The notes under the pieces are model-generated. The model saw only the letters and a program-made list of their open reading frames with translations. It made no database searches and was not told the DNA's origin. From NCBI GenBank assembly GCA_022578605.1, contig MU394089.1:62001-126000 (forward strand): 64,000 nt of DNA. The letters are read 5' to 3'. Positions 1 to 10,990 of this stretch are shown here, piece by piece. Each line of letters opens with the position of its first letter. Position 1 is the stretch's first letter. A program made the position numbers and the translations under genes. This DNA is from Camillea tinctor. Lineage: Eukaryota; Ascomycota; Sordariomycetes; Xylariales; Xylariaceae.

Positions 1-498
1 AGCTGACCTCCCTTAGTAAATGTCTACATATTACCTAATGTTTCTAAAAAGTATTTTCTTTCTTTATCATCTCTGGTTTGGGTAGCTTGGTTGGTTAGTG
101 GATTACTCAAGCTACATGCTCGCTACTTTACTACGTTACTACCAGTTACATATGTACCAGTCGCAGCACGTGTGAGAATATTCTACCGCCTTCTGCCAAA
201 AAGAATATGCAATTATGCATGGCCATCACACCATGTCTTCCCCCTACCGTTCATATCACTCAATATTCTCTCTCCCTCCTATCGCCTCAAGCTTTGATAT
301 TCCACTAACAATTACGAAAAGGGAACATGAATTATTGATCATAAAATAAATTCAAAACTTTTTGTATTGAATCTTTTTTTTCCAGGTATTGGTTCAAATA
401 CACGTTACGCTATATACACATCGAATCGAAAACGCTCCTAAGCTTGTTAGTCTTTGTTGACCCCCTTTTCTTTCCACCAGCACAAAGCAACTAGCTTC
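1..498. other. Intergenic / 3' flank of AA9 gene
   Basis: AT-rich sequence downstream of the minus-strand AA9 gene. The short open frames here show no recognisable protein and no coding bias. I see no RNA gene or repeat. Confidence 0.5.
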
Positions 499-1527
499 TT
501 ACAGGTTCTTGACCTGGCGAGCGTGGCGACGCTTGGACTTGCACTTGGGCTTCGCAGACGAGCTAGCAGCCGGAACTGCAACAGCGGTTTCCGCCGCTGT
601 GGTAGTGGCAGGAGTGGTGGCGGCAGCAGTAGTGGAAGCAGCAGTAGTGGAAGAAGCAGTCGTAGCCGCAGCTGCAGGGGCGCTTGTGGTAGTAGGGGCC
701 GCGGCAGTGCTGCTAGCCACCGAGGCAACGGCTGAGGTGGTGGCGCCGCTGCTGCTGCCAGAACCACTGAAATCCGGCATAGCAGGGCCGGGGATGATGT
801 AGTCACTGACCGACGAGAGGCTCTCATCGTTGTAGATGTTGTGGAGGATACCGGGGTCGGTCGCGGTGTAGAGCGAGGTACCAACGACACCGGCGGGAGA
901 CACAGAGCCGGAGCCCGAGATCTCGATGTTGAAACATTGGGGGTAGAGCTGTGCCGCACCCTCAGTCTGGCCTTCGTGAAGGGCGATCAGCTCGTGACGC
1001 CAGACATAGTTGCCGGGCTTAATGTTGGCCGGGATGGCAGCAGACCACTGGAAGTTGTTCTCGATGATCAGGTCGTCGGCCCACTTGCCAGTAGAACCAC
1101 TTCCTGTTCCGAGAGAGAGCTCGCCTAGCTCGGAAATCTTGAACCACTTCAGCGTAGTCTTGTCGACGGTAGCACAATCACCTCCACAGTCAGCAAGATA
1201 ATCAATGACCGGTCCCTTGTGCGATTCCGGCCATGTGTTCCAGGTGATGGTAACGTTGCTGCCTGCCGTAGCAGGGGCAGTCTGGGGCGCGTTCGCAGCG
1301 CTCAGATGACAGATAATATCAGCCGTGTTAATGGCTGAAGATTTAACGAAGCCATTGTCGGAGGCACCGTTCGACCAGGCAATGCCAGTAGCAGTCTTTT
1401 GAGACGTGGGATCGAAACCAGGGTAGGTCTTGCCGTCGATGGCGATTTCGGTAACGTGGCCGTGAGCAGATACGGAGACGGCACCGGCAAGAGCAGCCAG
1501 GAGGGCAGATCTCATAGTGGAAGGCAT
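499..1527 (-). CDS. AA9 lytic polysaccharide monooxygenase, secreted
   Basis: Single-exon gene of 342 residues for a copper-dependent AA9 (former GH61) monooxygenase, which oxidatively cleaves cellulose or related glucans outside the cell. A signal peptide (about residues 1-21, ending VSVSA) leaves His22 as mature N-terminus, as the copper histidine brace requires. The second brace His is His103 in the SHKGP motif and the axial Tyr is Tyr195 in QLYPQCFNI; second-sphere His184 and Gln193 have the family spacing. After the catalytic domain (to about 235) comes a Ser/Thr/Ala-rich tail of roughly 90 residues ending in a Lys/Arg-rich segment (KPKCKSKRRHARQ). No CBM1 is present. A second Met at residue 5 could also start the protein. 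Substrate and regioselectivity cannot be read from the sequence. Confidence 0.95.
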   Translation of the reverse strand: MPSTMRSALLAALAGAVSVSAHGHVTEIAIDGKTYPGFDPTSQKTATGIAWSNGASDNGFVKSSAINTADIICHLSAANAPQTAPATAGSNVTITWNTWPESHKGPVIDYLADCGGDCATVDKTTLKWFKISELGELSLGTGSGSTGKWADDLIIENNFQWSAAIPANIKPGNYVWRHELIALHEGQTEGAAQLYPQCFNIEISGSGSVSPAGVVGTSLYTATDPGILHNIYNDESLSSVSDYIIPGPAMPDFSGSGSSSGATTSAVASVASSTAAAPTTTSAPAAAATTASSTTAASTTAAATTPATTTAAETAVAVPAASSSAKPKCKSKRRHARQVKNL

Positions 1528-3459
1528 CTTGGATGTAGTTCGTAAAATGGTGATTGAAATAAATAGCGTGAAAGGTAGGTAAGAATATATAGACAGTAGT
1601 TCGCGAGGGCCGACTTGCGGTAAAGAATGACAGTTGACTTCAAGTCAAAGAACGAAAGTAAGTATCCGAAAGAGGACGGTTGGAAACGAAAGGAATAACC
1701 AAAGAGTGGATGTTGACCAGCGATAAGTCTGAAGAACCAAGACACAGCTGGCCGAGGAGGCGCGGGAGCGAATCTACTTTATAATGCACCTCCTCGCCAT
1801 CATACAAGCATAACAATTCTTCCCAACTATAGCTTACAAGCTCCTCGAAGGAGCCTCATCGAATCTCCGCCCCTAGCGTGAAATCTCCATGATCCACCAA
1901 TTTCACCTAGCTGGGCCTGGTTGATCTCCTATGCGGCGGCAGCGACTAGGTAGCCTGCAGGGGAGATCATCAGACGAAATGCGAATGGTGGAAAGATTCA
2001 CGACAGGGATCTCAACGATTGATCACAAGGATACTAGCCCTCGCAACCAACGCATAGGGAACTAGCTGAGTGATTATGTGTTGGTCATGTAAAATGAAGT
2101 GCTTGAAAGGGGTCCCTGGCCTGTTTCGAAGCCCCTTGAAGTCAGCCTCAAAATGGCCGCCAAGACCACCCTGCATGGGTTGGTGTACGGGATAGATTGC
2201 CTGGCCTGCCTCACCAACTCATAGCTCCTGTTGACGTTCGATCTATGATTGCATTATGGGATGAGCCGTGTAGCCAGGTTTTCGGAAATCGTCCGAACTG
2301 TTGAGCCTCGAATGACAGATGCGGTAACGATGTGCTTGTTGACTTGGGGTATAGAAGACTTCATTCTCCACCAGCCACCGGGGGGGCACGAGTTTTATCA
2401 GACACTCAGAGTATCGCACTGGAAAAAATTGCAACAGAATTATCATGTCTGTATTATGTAAATTCGCCCTGTTCAACATTCGGCTTGTCGCCCGAGCTAG
2501 TGCTTCTCGAAGCGCCGGAGCGCTAGGCAACTTCTAGCGGCTGAAGTTTCGACAAGGGGGTAATAGGGGAGGGAGGAAGGGATAGAAGTAATACGACTAT
2601 ACATATTTAATATAACCTCCCTGTCACTTTGAAAACGTTAAGCGAGCCGTCACCGTCCACGAGGGAGCAGCTGGAGGTGTGTAAATGAAAGTCTGTGGGC
2701 ATTGCTAAGTCAAATAAGGAACTAATAACATTGTCTCTCAAATAACATTTCGTCGGATCAGAGTTTCTGTTGTGGGTATTCATTGCCGAGCCATCAAACA
2801 GCAGTATATATACCTAGACGACGAAAAGGGCGGAAGGTAGCGACGGCAAGATCAGACGGATACTGGAAACGTGCGCACACTATGTTAGCGGTAAGCAACC
2901 CATGCCAACCCAACAAAGTCCATCTTTCCAATTGTAAATCATTGTGATAATATATACCCCCAACCTTATTCGGCAGGCATTGCCTTCCTTCGAGAAGGTA
3001 GTGTAGATTGTAGAATGATTGCCTCCTTACGCACAGTCGATTCCAGAACACGCGAGCTAGGTATATGAGATGAAATAATATATTTAGGTCGGTATATTCA
3101 AAAACTACCTGGGATTGCCCTAGAATACGTTACAACGTGTAGTGTGCCTATGCAACCTATCATGTAATATTCACTAAGACTCGGCTCTTCCCTATTATAT
3201 CTCAATAAGAAGCAGTTTACCCCCTTCTCTTTCCTACCTTTACTTTGCTATGGCTTCTCTCATCAGACCCCAATAAAGACTATGATGGCTACCGAGGAGC
3301 CTACTATCATTTTTTGAACAAACACTATGGTTCTATCCCAAGGTCTGTATTCTTTAGTGGCTGATATTAGGCCATGATATAATTACCGATGATTCCTTTT
3401 ATCCTACAGCAATATAACCCCATTGGTAAGATCTCAACGACTCCTTACTATTATAGCCT
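1528..3459. other. Intergenic, AA9 promoter side
   Basis: No supported gene. A TATATA element at about 1586-1591 lies roughly 60 bases upstream of the AA9 start on the minus strand and is a candidate core promoter. Small open frames at 2243-2530 and 2794-3051 overlap each other or lack any recognisable domain. Confidence 0.45.
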
Positions 3460-4935
3460 CTAGTCCCAAGGTGCCTTATTATCAACCGGTTGATCATTTT
3501 CCTCGTCGAAGATATCAAATCCTATATGCGGCGACGGATTGAGAAAGCGAATCGGACCACGCTCGAGCGAGAGTTTGTCAATGGCCCGGAAGTGATCATC
3601 TGAGAGCCGGAAAAGTTCAAGGTTCTGCTTCATGTGGACTTCTTGGACCGACTTGGGGATCACCGGTATTCCCTTCTGAACCGCCCATGATAAACAGACC
3701 TGTGAGGATCAATACTTGTCAGCAGCATATTACTCTATTAGGAGATTTTTTTCATCTTCTACAATGAAGAACAGAACCAGATGAGATATTAGGATGCGTA
3801 CTTGAGCAGGAGACTTGCCTATCTGGGTAGCAATATCCACGATCTATGAGGTTGTTAGTGAATTATACAAAACCATAAGGGCTCTACTTGCCATAGCGTC
3901 TTCAGTCGGCGGAGGCACGTCCGCGTGGGCTCTCACTACACCGACAGGTCTCCCGCCTAAGGGCTGATGCGCCATGATCGTGATACCATGAGATTGGGAG
4001 TACTGCACCAATTCATGCTGAGGGAGGTAGCTGATATGCCTTGGATTACCAGATCGTATTTAACAATATTCTACCCCAGGTTCTACTTACGGGTGAAGTT
4101 CGATTTGATTGACAGCAGGGATAATTCTCGCACTTTCCAGAAGTTTTTTAGTCTTCAGCAGGTTGAAGTTCGAGAGGCCTTGCTCATGGCCCCTATTAGC
4201 TCATTGGAATAGAAATTGGCGGGATAACAAAACTATACCGATTGACCTCGCTTTCCCACTATCCACTAAAGCTTCCATGGCTTTCCAGGTCGCCATATAG
4301 TTCCTGGAAAGCTCATAGTCAATAAGGGGTTTCCCGTTCCCCGAGGGATGCCGGATCGTGTTGTGCTGTGCATCTCCTCTGTAGGCATGTGGAACTGGAG
4401 TGTTTGAGTGGTTAGTCACCTCGTGTATCAAGAGACACCGAGAAGGGAAAATTAAGAATGTAGCGATAAATTGAGATGATCAAATACAGTGCATCAAGAA
4501 AAGGTCGACTACATATTAATGTCAGCATGGAATACGCCTAGAAGAGATAGCAATTCTTGCCGTAGTCTAACTGCAAGTTCCTTAAAGACTCATTTAAAGC
4601 CTGTACCACATCCGAGGGAGAATGCCACGTTTGTGCTCTACATGGTATATCAGCAAGCCCCTTTTTTTCTTTTCGTTATGTGGGCTATTATAGACCTACA
4701 ATTTAGACGTTACAAATATATCCTGTCGAGAGACACCACTTTCACGAATAGCCTGTCCTATGTCCCTCTCGTTACCGTAAGCACTTGCACCATCGATGTG
4801 TCTGTATCCGAGGCTGAGAGCAAGCTTCACGGCCTCCTTGACTCCGGCGTTGCCTAGGTCTCCTTGGAAAGTGCCTAAGCCGATGGCAGGAACTTCAATT
4901 CCATTATTGAGGGTGAATTTTTTTTGTATATCCAT
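3460..4935 (-). CDS. Aldo-keto reductase, 8 exons
   Basis: NAD(P)H-dependent carbonyl/sugar reductase of the aldo-keto reductase superfamily, likely cytosolic. Exons (minus strand order): 4935-4700, 4637-4561, 4508-4488, 4394-4239, 4178-4091, 4030-3892, 3843-3802, 3699-3460; total 999 nt, 332 residues, all phases consistent. Visible family marks: NGIEVPAIGLGTFQ, catalytic Asp/Tyr in DGASAYGNE, catalytic Lys in VTSKL, catalytic His in LFLMHFPHAY, SIGLSNFN, NQIELHPYLPQHELV and the IPKS cofactor site near the C-terminus. Exon 3 is only 21 nt and carries the catalytic His. Two introns, after exons 2 and 6, appear to use GC donors (gcaaga and gcaagt) rather than GT. Exact substrate is unknown; xylose-reductase-like or general carbonyl reductase are possible. 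Confidence 0.85.
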
Positions 4936-5675
4936 AGTTAAAACGGTGATAGAGGTAAGTCTTCAAGCTATACGACAAGGCTATGCTTGTACCCAGTATC
5001 GATTGACATTTATAATTGAGGGAAAATCAATCAATTGACACTAGACTTTTATGTATCCCTTAAGGGGCACAACCAACAAATTCCCCGCATCCTATGTTTG
5101 TCTCTGCGCGCCTTATTATTCCAATCAGCGATTTACTGGTTTCGAACTAGTATTTATCTACATTACCAAGTTCTCAATCGGGCTGAGTCTGCATAGAAGA
5201 CCAACATCTGTATCATAACACTTCATTCGTACTACCTAGTGATAGTGGTTGTCAATTGGCCAACCACACAGCCACAGTGATTAGCACACCGTCTTATGTA
5301 TCCATTTCAGATCTGCATCTCAATGCAACGTTCCGATTGGATGCCTCGAAGAGTCAAGCACAGATTATGGAGATAAGATGGTCGGCCAGTCTGCCAATTC
5401 CGCCTGAAGCTCGGTGCCCTATTATGTAGTATGCGGGCCTTCATGGTCCATTTCATTCATATAAACAACCAGCAATGAAAGACTCACAAAAGTAATATTG
5501 GACGAAGTCGGTGTTTGAATGATCATTTCTACGAACCACCGTACGGCACTTTATCCCTGATCTTTATGAATGCCGCTAAGTTCTATGACATGACTGTGAG
5601 CGTCACTCTTCACCCCTCACGAGATTTTGGGCAGAGTCGCTTGCTTCAGATTCGAATAACCGATTACAATGCATC
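4936..5675. other. Intergenic between AKR and NLR genes
   Basis: Divergent promoter region of the aldo-keto reductase (minus) and the NACHT receptor (plus). I see no gene, RNA or repeat here. Confidence 0.45.
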
Positions 5676-8600
5676 ATGTTAGTACCTAAGTAACTCTTCC
5701 ACAAATGACTCTAGGCTGAAGAAAACTAGTTTCGCAAACGCTCCCTAGTAAATATTCTATCCCGTAAAACTTCTGATAAAACAGCGGAAGAAACTACATT
5801 TTCAAAACAAGCTTTTACGGCCTATCGAACTAATTTGTCCCGTTTCGATGTCATTGAAGAGGATGAGGAGAAGGGCCCTTTGGGTTTAACTACGATATGG
5901 GAACCTTCAGATTGCGAGACAGTTGCTGATATCATCTTCATACACGGACTTGGCGGAGGGAGTCGAAAAACATGGTCGAAGACCTCTAGTCCCCTATCCT
6001 TCTGGCCGAAGCAATGGTTACCAGAAGATGTAGATTTCCGAGGTGTGCGAATACACACTTTTGGATATAATGCTGACTGGGGGGAGCGGCGTCAAAGTAT
6101 TCTCAATATCCATGACTTCGCACAAACTCTGCTCGGGGAACTAAAGAATAATCCATCTATACGACGGAGTGGCACACAGCTAATACTTGTAGGGCATAGT
6201 ATGGGCGGATGTGTTGCTAAGAAAACATACATCCTTGCCCGTCAAGACGTCAGTTGCAAAGAGATCGCTTCTAGGATATTTTCTATCTTCTTCCTCGGCA
6301 CGCCCCATCGTGGCTCAGATCTTGCCACCATTCTGCAGAATATCCTCCAAGTCACTTGGGGTACCAAGCCGTTTGTTAGTGATCTGCTCCCGAACAGTGT
6401 CACGCTTTCCGAGATAAACGACTCTTTCCGTCACTATGCTGGAGATCTTCATCTGTGGTCTTTCTATGAGACTGTCCCCATGAACGCAAAGATATTGAAC
6501 AAATTAGTTGTGGAAAAGCATTCAGCAACATTAGGATATAGCAATGAAGAGATCTCAGCGATGGATGCGGACCACAGACACGTTTGCAAATTCGATAATA
6601 AACTGGATCCAAATTACAGAAAGTTGCGCAATGCTTTGTGTACGGCAATTGATATAATACGGTCTCGAAGTTAGTGTTCTTTGATTATACCTTCTTGCAT
6701 TTTGCTAACTTCTCGCTCTTTGCAGCTCCACAAGACACACCACGCGAAGCTCTAGCAAGAGCAGAGGGTGTCCTAGGACTGTCGGACGTTGCCTTTGAGG
6801 ACGATCTCGTTCCACTCCAGGAAATCCGCCAGCCTGGGTCCTGTTCTTGGTTCACTGAAAAGCCGCATTTTGATGCTTGGAGGCATGCTGATGCTGCAAG
6901 TCCCGCAATACTCTGGCTCACGGGACACCCTGCAGCGGGCAAATCAGTACTATGTAGTCATATCATTGACCACCTCACAAGCCAGAATCTCCCATGCAGC
7001 TACTTTTTCTTCAAGCATAAGAAGTCTGGTAGATCAACACTTGTCGATTTCTTCCGCGGGATAGCTTACCAAATGGCCTGTCAAGATAAAACCGTTCTTC
7101 AGCGCATCCTGCAGTTTGATAATGAAGGCGACATGTGGGATCGAAACGACGAAAAAAGCATATGGCGTAAATTGTTTCTGCAAGGTCTGTTTAAATTGGA
7201 CACTATATCGAACCATATTTGGATAATTGACGGTTTCGATGAGTGCTCAAATTTCTCAAACTGGTTCAAACTATTCCCCCATCTACCTGATAGGTTACGC
7301 ATTTTCATAACTAGCCGTAGCCTAGAGGAGATTGAACGAGGCATTACTTCCCTCGGACCTCGTGTGAGGAAGTACTCCCTTGCCATTTCAGATACAGGTA
7401 TAGAAACTTATTATTGTTCTAACCCCCCTCCCCCAACAACCTAATGCGCTTAACGTACCTTACATAGGTAGCTTCGTGATGAAGCATGCTGACCGTTATA
7501 TAGTTGATGACATTCGATCATATATCATGTCTAAGCTTGAAGAGTTATCCCTCGGAGATAATGATAACATATGCGAAAGAATATTAACGAAGTCTCAGGG
7601 TTCTTTTCTTTGGGTTCGTCTCGTGCTCGAGGAGTTTGAAAACGCCTTCACGGACAAAGACATTGAGAATATTTTGAATGAAGTACCCGACGACTTACAT
7701 AATCTTTATCTGCGAATGCTTGAATCAATCGAAAACAATGAGCGCCGAACGAAGATAGCTAAGTCTATACTCACCTGGGTAACACTAGCGCGTCGTCCTC
7801 TCACGGTTGATGAGCTGTGTTGTGCCGTAAAGCTTGACATTCAAGAGACGCCTCATAACATGGAAAAGACCATCATCACAGTTTGCGGACAACTGGTGGT
7901 TATCGATCAGGCTAATAGGGTGCACATGATTCACGAGACAGCTAGGGAATTTCTCTTGAGTGATAAACTTCAGTCCTCTTTAGCTGTGAAAAGGGGTGAT
8001 CATCATGGACACCTAGCCCTCATCTGTTGCAAATATCTCTCAGGAGGCGTCTTGAAAACACGACAGGGGTTTAAACCTACTCGAACCTCGAAGCCATTTT
8101 CGATTCCGGATCCTGCTCTAGTAAATTATGCCTCTAGATTCTTCTCGGAACACTTGCGTCTATCCAATCCAAGTATCGATGAACTTTCGCAAGAATTCAT
8201 TAGATTTTTGAAGAGCAGTGTGTTGTATTGGGTAGAGAAAATATCTCAGGATGGTGATCTAAGTCCCATCGCAGGTACAGGAGTAAATATGGCTCGCTAT
8301 TTATGCCAGAGAGCAAAAAATATTCCATCGATAGACGAGAATATGCGAATTATGGATGCATGGGCTACTGACCTTGTCAGAGTGGGCGCAAAATTCCGCT
8401 CGAAGCTACTCGCCTGCCCGTCCTCTATTCATTATCTTATTCCTCCGTTCTGTCCATCTGAGTCCATTATATCGAAGACTTTCAACATACCAACTCGGTC
8501 GCTCATGGTCAAGGGGTCTATTGATAAACTCTGGGATGATTGTCTGGTGCGCATCGATTTCCCAAAGGGATATACAACGGCTTTAACTCACGGAGAGTCA

Positions 8601-10680
8601 TATTTTGCCATTGGCCTTTCTTCCGGTCAGATTTCAGTTTACGATGCTAATTTTGTTCGTCATATTTTACGTTTCCAACACCCAGGGCGCGTAAATATCC
8701 TCGCATTTGATGGCAATGAAGAACATCTAGCTTCAGGAGGACAAAAACATATATCCATATGGCATCTGAAATCAGGCACTTCCATCTATACTTGTTCATT
8801 AGAATCTCCTCTTTTGGCTTTGCACTTTATAAATACCGAGTCTCTAGCCCATCTTGATAAATATAACAACCTATTCATCCAGTAAGTTATTCCATTTAAA
8901 CCATACGTTTATTGACATGATTAATCTTACAAGAATTAGCAACACCAAAACTTGTACAGCTACAATAATACCTTGGGATTCCGCCGCAAGTCTCCCAGAG
9001 ATGCCACCAAGCAAAGCAGCATTATCATCGGACCTTGGTATTTTTGCAGTGGGATACCGGGGCCACCCAATCCTGATGTTCGATCTTGAGACAGCTGCGT
9101 ATTTAGGCCAATGTGTTTCTACAAAGAGCAACGGCATAGATGCCATGACATTCAATCCCAACCCGAGCCTGTCTGCCTTAGTTGTCTCTAATGTTGATGG
9201 TGAGCTTCTCATGTTTGACCCTAGAACTACCGACCTAAAATTCCAAAAATCAAATGTGTATGCCCACACATTAGCATGCTCGCCGGACGGGGCAAGACTT
9301 GTGACCGGTAGTTCTCAGGGACTTATCGAAGTGTACGAGTTTGGTGGCTACGATGGGGATTCTCTGACTTTAATTTATCGTCTCGACGAATCGGATGAAG
9401 GCATTCGCTCGATAGCATTCAACTTTGATGGCCTTCGGATCATCGACTGTCGAGGATCTCAGGCGTGTATTTGGGAACCTGCAGTCCTTACACAGCAAGA
9501 TATCGAAATAGGAAGTTATAGTGATGTTAGAAGTCAACCTGCAATTGCCCCCAAGACATTCGGATTTCTGGATAGTCATCTGGATGCCGAGATCATGACA
9601 TTGACTTGCCATTCTGACGGCATGCATGTTTTATGCGGCAAATCCAACGGCAATGTAGCCGTTTATTCAACACATGATGGCCAACAGCAGGAAGTTCTCT
9701 ACAGTCATTCCCGATCAGTCTCGGTAATAGCGGTCGCACTGGTAGAGGAACACGGTTTAACCATAACAGCTGATGAAGCTGGAAGAATATTAATTGCTAA
9801 AATTAGTCCGAGCTGGTCCCAAGCTGAAGTTATAGTAGATCGCAGGTTTGATGGTGTTATTTTGGGGATTCTTGTCAGCGCTAATAACGACCGTGTCCTA
9901 TTCGTTGGCAAGGAGATCGATGAGCTCTGGGCTCTGCCATCTGGTGATATCCTCAAAGCCCAGCCTTCAGAGCAGCGGGGCCTACGAACCGTGATAAATC
10001 AACCTGGTGTCCCGGACGTATTCATTTCCTTCACAATCTCGACTGCGAGGTTATTCCGATGGGAAGACTTTGGGGAGATACCCAAAGCACAATGGTTCCA
10101 GATTCAGCGGCCAAACCATAATGCTATGTCCGACCCTTACTTTCACGCTGCCTATTACGGTGATACTGCTATTATAGAAGCAATCAAATTCACTGTCGAT
10201 GGCGGAGGAACTCAATTATATTCCTGGAACCCGAGTTCCTTCCAAGGGGCCTACGATACACTCCCGAAGACCACCGATTTTGATATATTGACACCGCGTA
10301 TTCGAAGCGTTATTAGCGTGGTTGGATCAACTCTCATCTTCCTTGATATCGATCTCTGGATTTGCAGCATCGATGTGAACTCATTTCACAATGCACCCTA
10401 CGCAAAGCGCCATTTCTTCATCCCCTCTGAGTGGCACAACGTGAATGGGGAAATAGTGTGTGCGTTTACCTCAAGAAACGATTTTGTGTTCGTCAATAAA
10501 AACGGAATCGTCGTAATTGGGCATGGCCTCGAATTTTCCGAAACTATTACACCCTCACTACAGAAGATCTGGGAGGTGCAGGCTGGCGGCAGTATGCATC
10601 GTCGGGCCTCCAGTGGTGTGATCAAATCAATCAGTGCAGCAGGAAATACTAGGGGGAATCCACCCCTAAGTCATAGCTGA
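5676..10680 (+). CDS. NOD-like receptor: alpha/beta hydrolase - NACHT - WD40
   Basis: Fungal STAND/NLR protein, about 1590 residues. Exons: 5676-5681 (inferred), 5730-6669, 6726-7397, 7468-8881, 8940-10680. The N-terminal domain (about 55-310) is a SesB/lipase-like alpha/beta hydrolase with FIHGLGGG and the nucleophile elbow GHSMGG (Ser159); a His in DHRHV near its end is a candidate triad member. The NACHT NTPase follows, with Walker A GHPAAGKS (Lys about 388) and Walker B-like IWIIDGFDEC (about 481-488). After a helical region, the C-terminal half (about 930-1590) is a set of diverged WD40-like blades. Such proteins are thought to sense ligands through the repeats and trigger the N-terminal effector in self/non-self or cell-death responses. 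The frame is intact. The start is uncertain: the main exon has no ATG before FDVIEE, so I infer a tiny first exon (ATG TTA) with a 48-nt intron. Confidence 0.88.
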
Positions 10681-10990
10681 GAGTTTTCATCAACAATTCA
10701 TTTCAACGACTTATGATACTATTAGTTCTTCCAAGTTTAGATCATGACAGACAGTACCATTATGCCCAGGAAAGCACCAACCCATCAAGAAGTTATAGAT
10801 CTAGGTTATAATTATTAGATCTCCGAAATTATGTCAATAATACTTCCCAGGTCACTAAGGTTAACACTTTGTAGGAAAATGAAAACCTTTAACTTTCTTA
10901 AATTGTTTGTACGCTCTAATGCTTCGCTATCATGACATAAATGCTTCATAGACCAAAAACCCCAAATAATACATATCATACAATAAATCT
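10681..10990. other. Short convergent intergenic region
   Basis: Between the stop codons of the NLR gene (plus) and the sugar transporter (minus). AT-rich, presumably holding both 3' UTRs; nothing else seen. Confidence 0.45.

Noticed and set aside
447..1201. Long plus- and minus-strand frames overlapping the AA9 gene
   Set aside because: They are low-complexity shadows of the Ser/Thr/Ala-rich AA9 tail in other frames.
3460..4935. AKR as a broken pseudogene
   Set aside because: With GC-AG introns and a 21-nt exon all phases join and all catalytic residues are kept.
5110..5170. tRNA-like GGTTTCGAAC stretch
   Set aside because: No matching acceptor or anticodon arms could be found around it.
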